Positions 24,253 to 35,093 of a stretch of DNA of 64,000 nt are shown in pieces. Under the pieces are notes generated by a model. The model saw only the letters and a list, made by a program, of their open reading frames with translations. It was not told where the DNA came from and ran no database searches. The number at the start of each line of letters is the position of its first letter. Position 1 is the stretch's first letter. The position numbers and the translations under genes were made by a program. The DNA is from Emmonsiellopsis sp. PD_33 (Eukaryota; Ascomycota; Eurotiomycetes; Onygenales; Ajellomycetaceae): assembly GCA_032988165.1 (NCBI GenBank), contig JANTQF010000051.1, positions 95,350 through 159,349 of the forward strand. Reading direction: 5' to 3'.

Positions 24253-27200
24253 GGGTATTAGTAGGCTCATAATATTGAATTAACTGTAAGTTAAATCCTA
24301 TTAAAAAGTAATTACTTCTTGATCTTCTAATGTGTAGAGCAAGATTATGCTATGATGCAGATAGATATATAGAGTATGATATCTAAATTCTATAAGAAGG
24401 AGCTATGATAGGAAAGGTAAAAGTAAGATGTAATTTAATTGTGAGTGTGTGTCTTTTATATTAGAATATAGTTGAAATGATATTAAAGAAATGATGGCTA
24501 GCTAGAAATTACTTAGATATAATTCATTCTAATCTTTTTCTTATATATTTCATTAATATTAAGATTAATATAAGACTAACTTGATGTGAGGTATTAAACC
24601 TGGCAATTAGTAATAATATATAGTAGTTTTTTTCCAATCTATCATGAATTTTTCTACTACTCTATCCTGCCTATTAAAGTTTTCTATTCTCTTAATTTCA
24701 TCTACAGTTCTTATTTCCTTCTTTCTACCATGAGCATCTTATCTACCATTTTGATTGCCTGAGCAAGCTGAAGTTCAACCATTTTCTCCCCATATAAGGA
24801 TTTACTTTTCTGCCCTTCCCTAAAGGTATTTACATTCTTACTGCTATTATATCTCTATCTATACATTCATAATTCTATATTCTTCTTTATTTAATTCTAT
24901 ATATGATTAATGATAAGCAATCTCATATTTCTCTTACTAATTATAAGTTATTATATTGCCTGTCATTACCAGGATCAGCAGCCAAGTGTGTAGGCATGAC
25001 AGTACTATATAGCATATAAAGTTCAGGAATGCTTAAAATAAGCAATCCATTAATACATCTATATAGCTTAGAATCTAGATAATATATAGGATTTTCTGAT
25101 TCTAATATTAATATTATATTATAAAATGAATTAATGCTATCTGCATCCTAATAAACTCTTAGTGTTATTAACTCAAGCCTACTCTAATATGAAGACATAT
25201 TAATAATATGTTCAACCTTGACCCCAGAATTGTTAATGTCTAATAAGAATATAGTCAATTCTGAAAGAGGGAGTACCCTAGTATTATCAAGGTAAAAACA
25301 GTAGATGGAAAATACTGGAAAATCTAGTAAATAAACTTGATTAATAAATATAGAAAATGTGGATGATGATGAACCCCATATTAATTATAATAAAACTAAG
25401 ATAACTTAGTATTAAATTAATTAGCTATATTAGAAGATGAAGTGGCTTTACCTTATATATCTTAATATAGAAGAAGCCTCTACTATTATTTATTAAGTTT
25501 ATTCTATAATTTCTGAGGATGAAGATTTATATTAATAAGTCCTGAAAAAAATAAGGGATTAAGTAAAAATATGGAAGTTCCATACAATTAACAAGATGAT
25601 TATAAGCTATTACTCAGATCATACCTAAATATATATCTACAGAGGAAGTCATACTAACTATAAATTTCATAGGAGTTTATATGGAATGTTCTTGAAGCTA
25701 AGTAAGTAAGTAACTCATAATTTTTAATTGTAAATACAAAAGACTGATAGATGCTTTATAAATTCTTTCTTAAAAAGTTTTTTAAGGAAAACTTTATTGA
25801 TATTTTTATTTTTACTACTGAGATTCTAGATTATAATAAGTGCTCAGAATTAGTAAAGTGATATATATAATATATAATTACTCTCTTACTATACTTTTTA
25901 ATTTTAATAACTAATGTATTGCTATGTGCAGAAGTATTTGCAAATCTAGCTGCTGAAATAAAGATGTACCTTGATATTCTTAAGGAGTATGAGGATTATT
26001 TAAAAGAAGAATATAGATTATATATATATATTTTATATTTCTAGAATGATCTCAGTGCATAAGAGGAATTTAATATAGTATATAGAAGAGAGTTTGTAGA
26101 ACTAGCCTCATAGCCATTGAAACAGTTGAAAAATATGAAGTTTAAAAATTTAAAACCACTAAGTATTATTTTTATGCAGTTTAACCACCCTACCTTAATA
26201 ATAATACTATTAAATGTTTACTGATGAGTAGAGCCTTCTGTATTTCAATTTTCCTTATATTATTATTACTTTCATACTATTTATGAATATATGCTTTTCT
26301 ATTACATGTTACTTATAATATGTATATTATATATCTCAGGCAGTATTTAGGTATAGAGATGAAGTAATCTAATTCAGATGTGATTTAATTTGATTTATAG
26401 GTAGCTAGAAGGTGTGATGTTTAAAAGCTGATATATTTTACTATTTTAATTATAAAGACATGTAATATTAAGTATGTATTTTAGTTAACTATGCTATCAA
26501 AATATAATATAATTTCATTATATATTATCTATTTATATTTAACATTTTATGTAATCTTTAATAGCTTAATGTTCTCTCTAAGATCAGAGAGCAACTAAAC
26601 ATACTTTATAACTTATTTGTTAGAGCTTAATTGCTTTTCATAGTTCTCTAAATATATTATCTTTTTAATAGCCTTATTTAAATCCTTCCTTGCATACTGG
26701 GTTATATATTTTTGAATGCATTAGAATTATTCAATATGTCTCTAAGCTCTATTATCATGTAGATAGTCTGGCTCAACATACTAATACTTATATTTTTTTA
26801 AAGGAAGACTCAAAGAAGAAGAAGATGAAGTATCTTCCCTGTAATTCTAAGATATAAGTAGTTAGCATCTATTTGATCTGAATATAGCTTCTAAAGAGAA
26901 TATAGGTGTGAAATATAATATATTTTTATATGCATCATTAAATGTATATGTAGGTGATAAGATAGAAGACTTAGTGAGTACTTCAATAAAAAGAGTAATA
27001 TGTAAGTTATCTAGTAGTTTTTGAACTATAATTTAGATTATTGAGACTATGTAGATGTACATAAGATTATCTAATAATACATTTAAGATAGCTGATGTTA
27101 TAGCTAATAAAGATTAACTATTATTATAGTATAAGTAGAAGTACAATTACCTACTGACCTTAAGAATATTATACATATAGGATAATCATGAAGTTATTAT

Positions 27201-27540
27201 TTTCAATTCACAGGCCCTAACATGCAAGTTAATGGTTACATGTAGATTCTATTATCTCTAGACAGCTATCTGAGTACTTGAGTAGGGTATTTCAATCTAG
27301 TTGCAAGTCAGTCCTCTAGATTCTCATTAAAGGCACCACATCTTGATGCATTTAAATGTTTAGTAGCTATAACAGTTAAAATACTGGCTTATCATTCTAG
27401 ATTGATAATGTTATCACAAGTAAAATGTCAGCATGGTTAGTGCTATTATTTAACAGTAGCATATGTGAGATACACTTTAAAAACTGTGTTTTAACATGTT
27501 CAGTGGAAAAATGGTTGTTCCACTGTAGTGCTAAACCATA
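24253..27540. other. AT-rich relic DNA, right arm of the older element and further debris
   Basis: There is no intact gene here. The DNA is extremely AT-rich with long TA strings (for example 26,020-26,040) and practically no CpG. A plus-strand reading frame remnant lies at 25,904-26,300 (separate entry). The right margin contains a short palindrome at 27,501-27,525, and base composition changes abruptly right after about 27,540. Confidence 0.6.
25904..26300 (+). pseudogene. Unidentified decayed reading frame in the AT-rich block
   Basis: Frame 2 gives a protein-like string with few stops: CAEVFANLAAEIKMYLDILK, EYEDYLKEEYRLYIYILYF, EFNIVYRREFVELAS, PLKQLKNMKFKNLKPLSIIF. The stops fall where Gln, Trp or Arg would fit. 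It is helical and charged and looks like part of a transposon-encoded or telomere-associated protein, but I do not recognise the family. Confidence 0.3.
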
Positions 27541-29029
27541 TTTGGCTGGTATGGGACGAATGCGGCAAGTTCGTCATCAGGCCCGGGGGCACCTGGGCAA
27601 ACCATGAAGTTTTAGCTCCGTGTTGGTGGTGGTTGAAGACACGTCTGCTGATCCGGCAGACGCGACGGGGATACGAGCTCGCTTTCATCCAGATGGAGAC
27701 CAAGGGGGCAGTGTCCTCGCCCCTTGGCCTCCCCTTGCTTTTGCTCGACCCTACGTCCGGTCTCGGAACAGCATGTCAACAATGGAGATTCTTTGGATCA
27801 ATTGGAACGCATCTGCCTCTTGGCTTTGCGCAGATGATTGGGATACTCTTTGCGTCGCTGGAACTGTGGTCAATGCGTAGCGTGCATAGACCCATTCAAT
27901 AGAGCTCCCCGGAGCCGTTTTCTTAGCCGTACCCAGTTCAAGCCCCCCCCCCCTCACCCCCGAGACATGGCACTTGTGGACCAGCTCAAGGGTTTACAAA
28001 TATTATTTCTTTCACCACCATGGATTGACCACCTTATGTACCTTGGGAATGCGGCAGAACCACTTGCTCCCATGCAGAAATGAAGTGTTGAGTTCCGCCC
28101 AAATTCAAATTGTGTGCCATGCCCCCCAGAATAAACCCGGGGGTTTTGAAAGACATTTGACGACATCGATCGACGAATTGAATGCGGAGTTGAAAAATTC
28201 CCAGGTTGTTTCCCTTGCCTCGTGGTCGTTGTGCATACACCCTCTCAAAAGTCTGACTTCGTATCCCGGCCAATCCCAATAGGATGAAGAGGAAATATCA
28301 AAGTGTGATTAAACCGACATATCGGGATTTAATTGATATCGGAGTATTCAGCTTCGTTGTCCTTCTGCATTCCATCTCCCGTCTGACTTTTTGCCGAGCA
28401 AGGCTCAATTAACCTTCCCATTTCAGTATGACAACTCGTCCTGCTGCCTAGGGGACTCACCGGGGCAGTGAAATGCAGGAAGCTGGACGGTTCCTTGAAC
28501 CCAACTTCATCGTGCCCATTTTTGGAGACAGACGACATCACTTGAGAATATTTTTCCCGTTTCACCTGCAAGATGTCGTGGAATCAGCGGTTATTCGCGG
28601 CTACCATTAGAACAGGGTGAGTCAATTGGTAGGGCAAGGGAGAGGTATTGCGGGCTGTCTCCACACCAACAAGCTTATTTTAACTGAATTGTTCGGTTGC
28701 CCTTGAACCAGCTTTTGGCTGCTTCATTCCGATTTCCATGGGAGTGGACATAGAACTAACGAGACCCGTAAAGCAGTGGTGCTGTGAAGAATACAATTAA
28801 TAAATAAATAAACGCTCCAAAATCAAGAAAATCAAGAAAATACCAGTCCTGGTAGATTATTTCGAAGGCCAAGGGGACAAACCGTTGCTGTGCTTGGAAT
28901 CTGATAGATCTATTTTAAGCCTCAGTCGGCCCGTGCCTGAACGCCAAGACTCGGTCCGTCCCACGGCATCCAGCTTCAACGACAGCCGAAGCACGTCGCA
29001 TCACCACACCGCGACATCCGGGCTGAAAG
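27541..29029. other. Gene-free border zone between AT block and gene-rich DNA
   Basis: Base composition switches to balanced, CpG-containing DNA at about 27,545. Several overlapping ORFs of 60-125 codons occur on both strands (for example 27,528-27,902 plus) without recognisable motifs or splice continuity. A C10 run occurs at about 27,943-27,952. The last few hundred bases are the probable promoter and 5' leader of the gene starting at 29,030. I see no supportable gene. Confidence 0.6.
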
Positions 29030-30279
29030 ATGGCGACCTGTCGGCTTCCCAGCATTCCGTCATTGCGCAAGCAGCAGCTGCGCCTTGAATAGTAAGTAGT
29101 TGGTCGGGCGGTATATCTTCTTCCATCGCGGTTATATCGCAGAGAGCTGACCTGCTCTGCTCGATTACCATGGCAGCTCGAGCCTGAAGATTGCCCCTCC
29201 CCCCGGCGTTTACGTGGGCATCTCCCCAACTGATCCATCCTTGTGGTCGGGAGTTATCTTTGTCCAGAAAGGTGATAATCCAGCGAAGGGGTCCCAGCGC
29301 GAACGGAGGCATGAGCTGACATCGACCTATATCTGATAGGCCCCTACGCATCCGCAATCCTACGCTTCCAACTCCGTTTCCCATCCACCTATCCCGACCT
29401 CCCGCCCCTCGTCACCTTCAGTACAGACATTTTTCACCCTCTACTCGTCCCACTTACAACCTACACCTTCACCACCGGCACGCCTGACACCGACACGGTC
29501 AGCGCGACGGACGAGGAGCGATTACCTCCCGGAGGATTTAGTCTGCGGCATGGATTTCCACATTGGTTTGGTCGGGCACGGCGGAGTACGGCGAACTCTG
29601 CGGCATCGTCGCGGAACGTGAGTGGTGCCGACACGAACGAGCCGGACGGGCGGATCAATGAAGATCAAGAGGAGACGACGCCGAAGACACCGGTTTCCAA
29701 AGCCGTTGGATCGTCCGTAAGCGAACAATCATTCAAGAATCTAGTTTCATCGCCCCCTGCTCGCGCATCACCCGTGCCATTAGGAAAGCCGTATGCTTCC
29801 CAGGCTCGAGTTGAAGTACCAGTGTTGAAAGTGCTGAACTACATCCGGTCAACATTCGATGATGAATCTGTCTTGGATTCCATTACGCTGGAGGCAGCTG
29901 GGAATCCTGGAGCTTGGCATGCCTGGCGATCCCATCGTCGACTGGGAAATAAGGATGGAGGTGACGGGTTGGATAATCAGGTAAAACGGGGTAGTCCGCA
30001 GGCTCGGCGCCCTGGAGAGTGGAATTGGGAAGGTGTCTGGGCGAAGAGGGTACAGACGGGTATCGAGACGAGCTACCTGGAGTCTGTGCTTTTTGGGAGT
30101 AATTCGAGGGGTGGGAGCGATGATATGGTGAGTACAATAAGGATTGTATAATTTATGGTTGGGAAAATACTAACATCTGGAAGATTCGATTTACCAAACT
30201 TGACAATGACATACTCGCTAGTACGAAAGAGCAATTGATCTCTGCTACACGGGAAGGAAGCGAAGCGGGGTCATCATAG
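29030..30279 (+). CDS. E2-like UBC-fold (AKTIP/FTS-type) protein lacking the catalytic cysteine
   Basis: Four exons (29,030-29,091; 29,177-29,271; 29,340-30,127; 30,184-30,279) with GT-AG introns give 346 residues. Residues about 10-90 form a UBC/RWD-like fold: RKQQLRLEYSSLKIAPPPGV, the W-x-G-V-I-F strand (LWSGVIFVQKGPYA), FRFPSTYPDLPP-like strands, and FHP. The normal HPN motif and active-site Cys are missing, so it is probably not a conjugating enzyme itself. A low-complexity insert (about 97-165) separates this core from the C-terminal helices (VLKVLNYIRSTF). The family includes AKTIP/FTS, a component of vesicle-motor complexes with Hook proteins, but assigning that role here is inference. 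ATG 29,030 is chosen because it opens the frame that splices cleanly into the fold. Confidence 0.8.
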
Positions 30280-30743
30280 TCCGATACCTGTGTCCAGCTT
30301 CTATATAGCAGGGGAGTGTGAGACGACATTTGATATTAGTCTGTTTGCTTTCTTGCTTTTCAGCGACTTGGATAATGACACTAGATGGCTATATTTCCAG
30401 ATACCCTTTTGATTGCCCAAATACTGCTGTCTTCCTCCTACTCTTGCATCCCGGATCTTGCTGCCTTTTCTCCGTGCTTGCTCTCCAGTGGACTACTAAA
30501 ATACCTATTAGGAACGCTCTTGCCTTTCTTTAGGCGGCTATTACTCAGCTGTGTTTGCCGTTGTGTAAACACAGACGTTCTCCTTTTCTCTTTAACAAAG
30601 ATTTATTGATCTCTTGGATTTATCACTTCTGCATATCCCTGCGTTATCTGTGCTTTCATAACTGGCAGTCCAGCTCAGTTGCATCGTCCTTTACACGACC
30701 ACAACCAATCCCAAGCGAAATAGCCAACCGAGACAAGGCAGAC
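30280..30743. other. Intergenic, probable promoter and leader of the next gene
   Basis: This 464-bp stretch holds pyrimidine-rich tracts and no conserved reading frame. Short ORFs here lack motifs. Confidence 0.5.
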
Positions 30744-31049
30744 ATGCCCATCATCCCACGGGGCGAAGCAAATAGGACTCTGATCTTGCTTGCCCTGATC
30801 CTCGTACCGATCATTATCCTTCTCAGTATCCTAGCAACCGCTCTAGCTTGCTCAGAGTACTGGAGTCTATACCGTGAACGCCGTCGTCGTCTCCGAGCAC
30901 CCAGCATCGGCCACAGGAGAAACCGCTCTGACGCCCACTGTTTATCAGACTCCTCGTCGTCTTCTTCTGCGTCGACAAAGAGATCCGAATCCAGCGACGG
31001 CGACCAAGATATGTACCTGACGGCCGTGGAGTTGCGGGAGCACGTCTAG
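30744..31049 (+). CDS. Small single-pass membrane protein, hypothetical (101 aa)
   Basis: This intronless ORF starts at an ATG in the context GACATGCCC. Residues about 12-36 form one strongly hydrophobic helix (LILLALILVPIIILLSILAT), followed by a basic juxtamembrane segment (YRERRRRLRAP) and a Ser/Asp-rich tail (DSSSSSSASTKRSESSDGDQ). The positive-after-membrane pattern suggests a short outside or lumenal N-terminus and a cytosolic tail. No family is recognised. The stop lies only 44 bp before the predicted start of the vWA gene, so the two may share a transcript, or this ORF may belong to the 5' leader of that gene. Confidence 0.55.
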   Translation: MPIIPRGEANRTLILLALILVPIIILLSILATALACSEYWSLYRERRRRLRAPSIGHRRNRSDAHCLSDSSSSSSASTKRSESSDGDQDMYLTAVELREHV

Positions 31050-31093
31050 GGCTGTTGTGGCTGTCTCTCCGTGTTGTTATTTTTGCATACGTC

Positions 31094-33333
31094 ATGCCTG
31101 AGCCATGTGTTGACGGCGATATCGCGACTATCCCCGCGACGCAGCCTCTGCGCATTTTCAAACAACGCTTGAAAACTGATTCGACCATCTCACTCAAGGG
31201 GGGTCTTCCCCCTTATTCGATCCCTCGAAGACACTCCTCTTATGCTATCCGCCGCACTCAACAATTTGCCAACGCTCCGCCTTTACCCCCGCTACCGCCC
31301 AAGCAAGAAAGCCCGCGTTCATACGTGCCTCACGCGACGGGTGGCTATTCTCATCCTGGAATACTGTCCGCGTCTAGGGCTGCTGCTGGGGAAAGTATGG
31401 GTAGCACAGATAGGGTATGTATCCATGAACTCTCAAACACAGATCAGGGCTGAAAAAAACCATTTAGGGGAGTGACCAAGGACGGCGTGTAGGCTCCAAT
31501 AATACTCTACAACGAGCTTCGTCCAGAGGCGGTCTTTTTGCACGCGTCTTTCAGGCCCTCGACTTTAACAGACCACGCCAGCCAAGTCCAGCAGCCCCTG
31601 ATTTTGCCATATCTGACCAGTCCCCGCGTGCTTACGTCGGTGCTAGCTCTGGAAACCCCCAACGCTACGCGTCAAAGAGTAATGTCCGCGATGATGCACT
31701 GCCAAACCCTCTAAGTAGGTCACAAACCTCTGGACGAAAATCACCCCCATGCTTCAGGCCTAACTTGCATGTCGCCAAACATCGCACAAGGGTCCATGCC
31801 CGATCGGCTCGGCCTCCCCCGATTACTAACGCTAACATCAATGTGATGATGGATGCTATGAAGATCTCTGCTCGGGAGGACCTTTTCACCTGGGTTGCAG
31901 TGGAAATAACTGCAAGCGTCTCCAATTTGAGCGGTGATATTGATACACAAACGACTTGCGATGTTCCCTTGGATGTTATGATAATTGTGGATAACTCGTT
32001 AGTCCCTCTTGCTGATGATATAGTCGATATGTACTGACTTCTCAGAGCGACAATGTCGCCAGGATTATTGAAAGGAGCATGCAATACAGTGCTTCACGTG
32101 GCTTCTTCGATGGATATGCTTATTGACCGACTTGCAATTGGCTGTATTTCAGCTGATCCAGAACAAAACCTACAGCTTCTTCTTCCGCTAGGAACATGTA
32201 ACCTCGACGTTATCCAAAGACTGCTTCGATCAATGCACGTCTTCCGGCTACAGCACGATGAGCCGAATCAGACCCGCGTCTCTAAAGCTCTCCACGAGGC
32301 AGCGAATTTGCTTATGCGATGCTCTAGCAGGGGCGCGCTCCGTCATATATTTGTGGTGACGTCAAACTCAACAATATCATTGAGAGTAATGTCGACGAAC
32401 ATAAAGAGTCGGATACGGTTCCATACAATATCCCCAGAGCCGGTACTCGTGATAAGGGCTCCAGAACATATTGATGGCTGGCACTTGCCTGCTAGCTTTG
32501 ACGACGAGGAAGATCACGATGGAATCGGTGCACTAAAGGACAATCTGAAGAAGATTATGCGCCATCTTCGTATGGGTCTGGACCCTGGTTTCCTTTCGGA
32601 TCTATCGGTATCATTTAGTGGGGCGGCTGGCTGCAGCATCGAAGCCATCCTTGGGGACCCGAAATGCGCCTGTCTACGGCCAGGAGAGAAGTGGACGATT
32701 CTGGTTAAAGTCAAGGCTGTCTCCGAAAACGCGGGAACGTCACGCGGGGCTATCAATGACGCCCAGAATACGACTTGTACAGATGGAAGCCAGGTGGATT
32801 CCGACGTTGATCATATAATCGACCAACTCCACGGGCTGCTTGGATCATCTAGCCATGAGACTCAAAATCTTTTCAGTGTAATTCTTGAATACAATCACTC
32901 GGCATTTTCCAACGGTGCGGTGATACGGTTGGAAAACAAATGCGAGATTACCCTCTTCCCGCAGAAGAAGAATTCATTGGTCCGTGACAAGAGCCGGAGA
33001 GCTCTTCAGCGGGACGCATCTGAGTTATATGACCAAGAAAATGCTGTTGATAGTCATTCAAGGCCAATTCGCTCTATGCACCTAAGCTGCCACCTGGATC
33101 ACCGTCTCGCGGGATATGAAACTGGGGATAATGACATGGGGGATGCTTGTGGGCATACCTCAGTGGATCCTGCTCTGGATCAGATGATCCACAGCTCACC
33201 GGTATCTTTGGGCAGTATGAACCCATTTCGCAATTTAGTGAGAGGATGTGACGAAAATTGTGTCCACGGCCTGGCTTCGGATGAGAACCGTACATTGGAT
33301 CAGCCATTGATCCCGCTGGATGATCCCATCTAG
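31094..33333 (+). CDS. von Willebrand factor A (vWA)-domain protein, 712 aa
   Basis: Three exons (31,094-31,414; 31,468-31,997; 32,046-33,333) join in frame. The N-terminal 230 residues are Pro/Ser/Arg-rich and probably disordered. The vWA fold starts near residue 245 (REDLFTWVAVEITASVSNLS) with the metal-site strand LDVMIIVDNSATMSPG at about 275-290: Asp-x-Ser is kept and the second Ser is Thr, which is tolerated. It continues through HIFVVTSNS (about residue 385). The C-terminal half contains a second beta-rich part (FLSDLSVSFSGAAGCSIEAI...RPGEKWTILVKVKA) typical of fungal vWA proteins. Its role is probably protein-protein interaction; the partner is unknown. An in-frame upstream ATG at 31,055 is possible, but 31,094 is preferred because the other lies 5 bp after the preceding stop. 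Confidence 0.82.
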
Positions 33334-33719
33334 GTGGAGCAGTGAAGCTTGAGAAACTTCTAATTAATTGTTGTTGGCTATCTGGGCCGAAGGCACGATT
33401 GTTCTGTTATGCGTTTGATGGCGATGATGGGGGCTTGCTAGATATCATGTTCTGATATACGTTCCGGCAGTAGGATGAGCTGGTAATTTCAAGTAGGGTA
33501 CACGGTTTAGGGCAACTGGGGGTTTATTTGATGAGATGGCGTTTCGTTATTTGTAACTAACCAATGGCTTCGTATGTTGATGACGTTGAGGGAAGTTTTC
33601 GTCAGGTTTAGTGCACTGCGTGTCTATTATAAAGCGATTGTGAATCAAAGTTGCTCTCCGTTCGTCACATATAGCAACCCAAATATCGTATCGTGTTCAC
33701 ATTAAGACAAAAATAAAGC
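33334..33719. other. Convergent intergenic region
   Basis: This 386-bp stretch holds the 3' ends of two convergent genes (vWA on plus, ALKBH on minus). It has AATAAA-like signals for either strand (for example AAAATAAAG at 33,709-33,717) and no other feature. Confidence 0.6.
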
Positions 33720-35093
33720 TCAAGAACCACTACCACCACCTCGCTTTTCCTCCCCCTTCACCCCCCAAACCGGCTCCCCGTCCTCATCAAACTCAGCCCA
33801 CTGAAAAAACCCACACGATGTCTTCCCCACCGCGTACCCTGCATAACACATCCACATATACCGTCCCCTATTCTCCCGCTTCCGCTGCACGCAGCGCAAA
33901 ACGCACGGCATCCCACACCGGCACCTCGGCGTGTGGCGAGGATGCAGTGACTCGCGATACCATCTATACGTGATGTTTATGCGCTTGTTGCCGGAGATCG
34001 GATGGGGCGAGATGGTTGAGGTGGGGGTAATGCTGTGTTTATATTCTTCTTGGGTTTCGGCGTGCATTACTAGGAGGCTGTTATGAGGGAGATGTATGGA
34101 GATTTGTCCCTGGATATCGGCGCGTGCGGAGGCGGGGGTGGCCCTACCGTTCCCATCACTCTCGTCTATCTCATCTGGTGGCACAATCTTGCGGACGCGG
34201 AACTCGCGAGCTACGCCGAGACTCAGGCTGCCGATTACAGCCCGCGGGCCTAGGTAGGTTAGTTCGTCGGAGTGGTAGCCTACGCTCTCGGCGGGGCCGT
34301 CATAGCAGTTTACGAATGCTGCGTTGGGAACCCATTGGCGTGGGGATTGGTATTTCAACTTCTGCCCCCCTGGGTAATGCGATTTGATACGCTTCTGGAT
34401 CTCGTCGTTCACGGTCTGTTGGACCTTTTTAGATACTCGACGTAGCTCCGGTGTGAGCTGGCGCACGTCTGTGCGGTAGTTGCCGTTGTAGGAGTATTCG
34501 GATCGTTGTTGGGACTGCTCTTCAGCCGTGGCGACGTAGAAGCCGGCGGTGTGAGGGGATTGGACGGTGTTTTCGAAGAGTTGGAATTTTTGGCGCTCGA
34601 AGGTTTTGGCTTCTTCTAGGAGTTCAAGTAGGAGGGAGTTGGCTTCGTCTGGTGGGAGGAAGTTGTGGATTATGCTACAGGGGGTGTATTTTGCGATGTC
34701 TTCGGGGGAGAATAGGTGAAGAGTTTTGCCTCGTTTTGTCAGGGACTTGGATGTCAGAGGCGAATGGTTGGCTGCTGATAGGCCGAATGATGAGAGTGAG
34801 CTTTGTATCCCTAGACTGCCATTCGTAGTCCGTTTCTTGTTGGGCGGTGGTGTCTGGGAAGATAGGGTTGAGATTGTAGTTTGGACGGACCCGTCGCTGG
34901 CTATTAGCGCATCAAGGAGGATATCCTGCTGCAAGTCCGGATATATGGAAGCAAGAATGGCCAGTTTCAAGTCAGTTGATTCCTCTTCGTCCTCTTCTGC
35001 TCCCGCTGCTTCTGTTGAAGGGAGGGTGGTGGTGACAGGAGGCGGAGAGCGCGAGGGCACTCGAGGACGCTTTCGAGACAAGAATTGGTCCAT
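33720..35093 (-). CDS. AlkB-family 2OG-Fe(II) dioxygenase with CUE and GRF zinc-finger domains
   Basis: Single exon, 457 aa. Domains in order: an N-terminal MDQFLSRKRPR (similar to the PCNA-contact N-terminus of human ALKBH2); a CUE ubiquitin-binding domain at about 41-80 (DLKLAILASIYPDLQQDILL); the AlkB double-stranded beta-helix at about 135-380 with metal ligands H274-x-D276 (YHSDELTYLGP) and H353 (YKHSITP) and the 2OG-binding Arg region RINITYRWYR (371-380); and a zf-GRF at about 388-435 (C391, C393, C397, then Cys416 and Cys427). The family removes alkyl lesions from DNA or RNA bases by oxidative demethylation. CUE plus GRF suggests recruitment to ubiquitylated chromatin and single-stranded DNA (inference). 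The key residues are present, so it is likely functional. Confidence 0.93.
   Translation of the reverse strand: MDQFLSRKRPRVPSRSPPPVTTTLPSTEAAGAEEDEEESTDLKLAILASIYPDLQQDILLDALIASDGSVQTTISTLSSQTPPPNKKRTTNGSLGIQSSLSSFGLSAANHSPLTSKSLTKRGKTLHLFSPEDIAKYTPCSIIHNFLPPDEANSLLLELLEEAKTFERQKFQLFENTVQSPHTAGFYVATAEEQSQQRSEYSYNGNYRTDVRQLTPELRRVSKKVQQTVNDEIQKRIKSHYPGGQKLKYQSPRQWVPNAAFVNCYDGPAESVGYHSDELTYLGPRAVIGSLSLGVAREFRVRKIVPPDEIDESDGNGRATPASARADIQGQISIHLPHNSLLVMHAETQEEYKHSITPTSTISPHPISGNKRINITYRWYRESLHPRHTPRCRCGMPCVLRCVQRKRENRGRYMWMCYAGYAVGKTSCGFFQWAEFDEDGEPVWGVKGEEKRGGGSGS

Noticed and set aside
15020..24640. CACTA-type terminal repeats (ACTAC near 15,023 and inverted near 24,630) for the older transposon
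   Set aside because: Only five bases agree and the following bases differ; not enough to define element ends.
27528..27902. 124-codon ORF at the start of the gene-rich DNA, with overlapping ORFs in other frames
   Set aside because: No domain, no splice continuity, similar-length ORFs on the opposite strand; typical of non-coding GC-balanced DNA.
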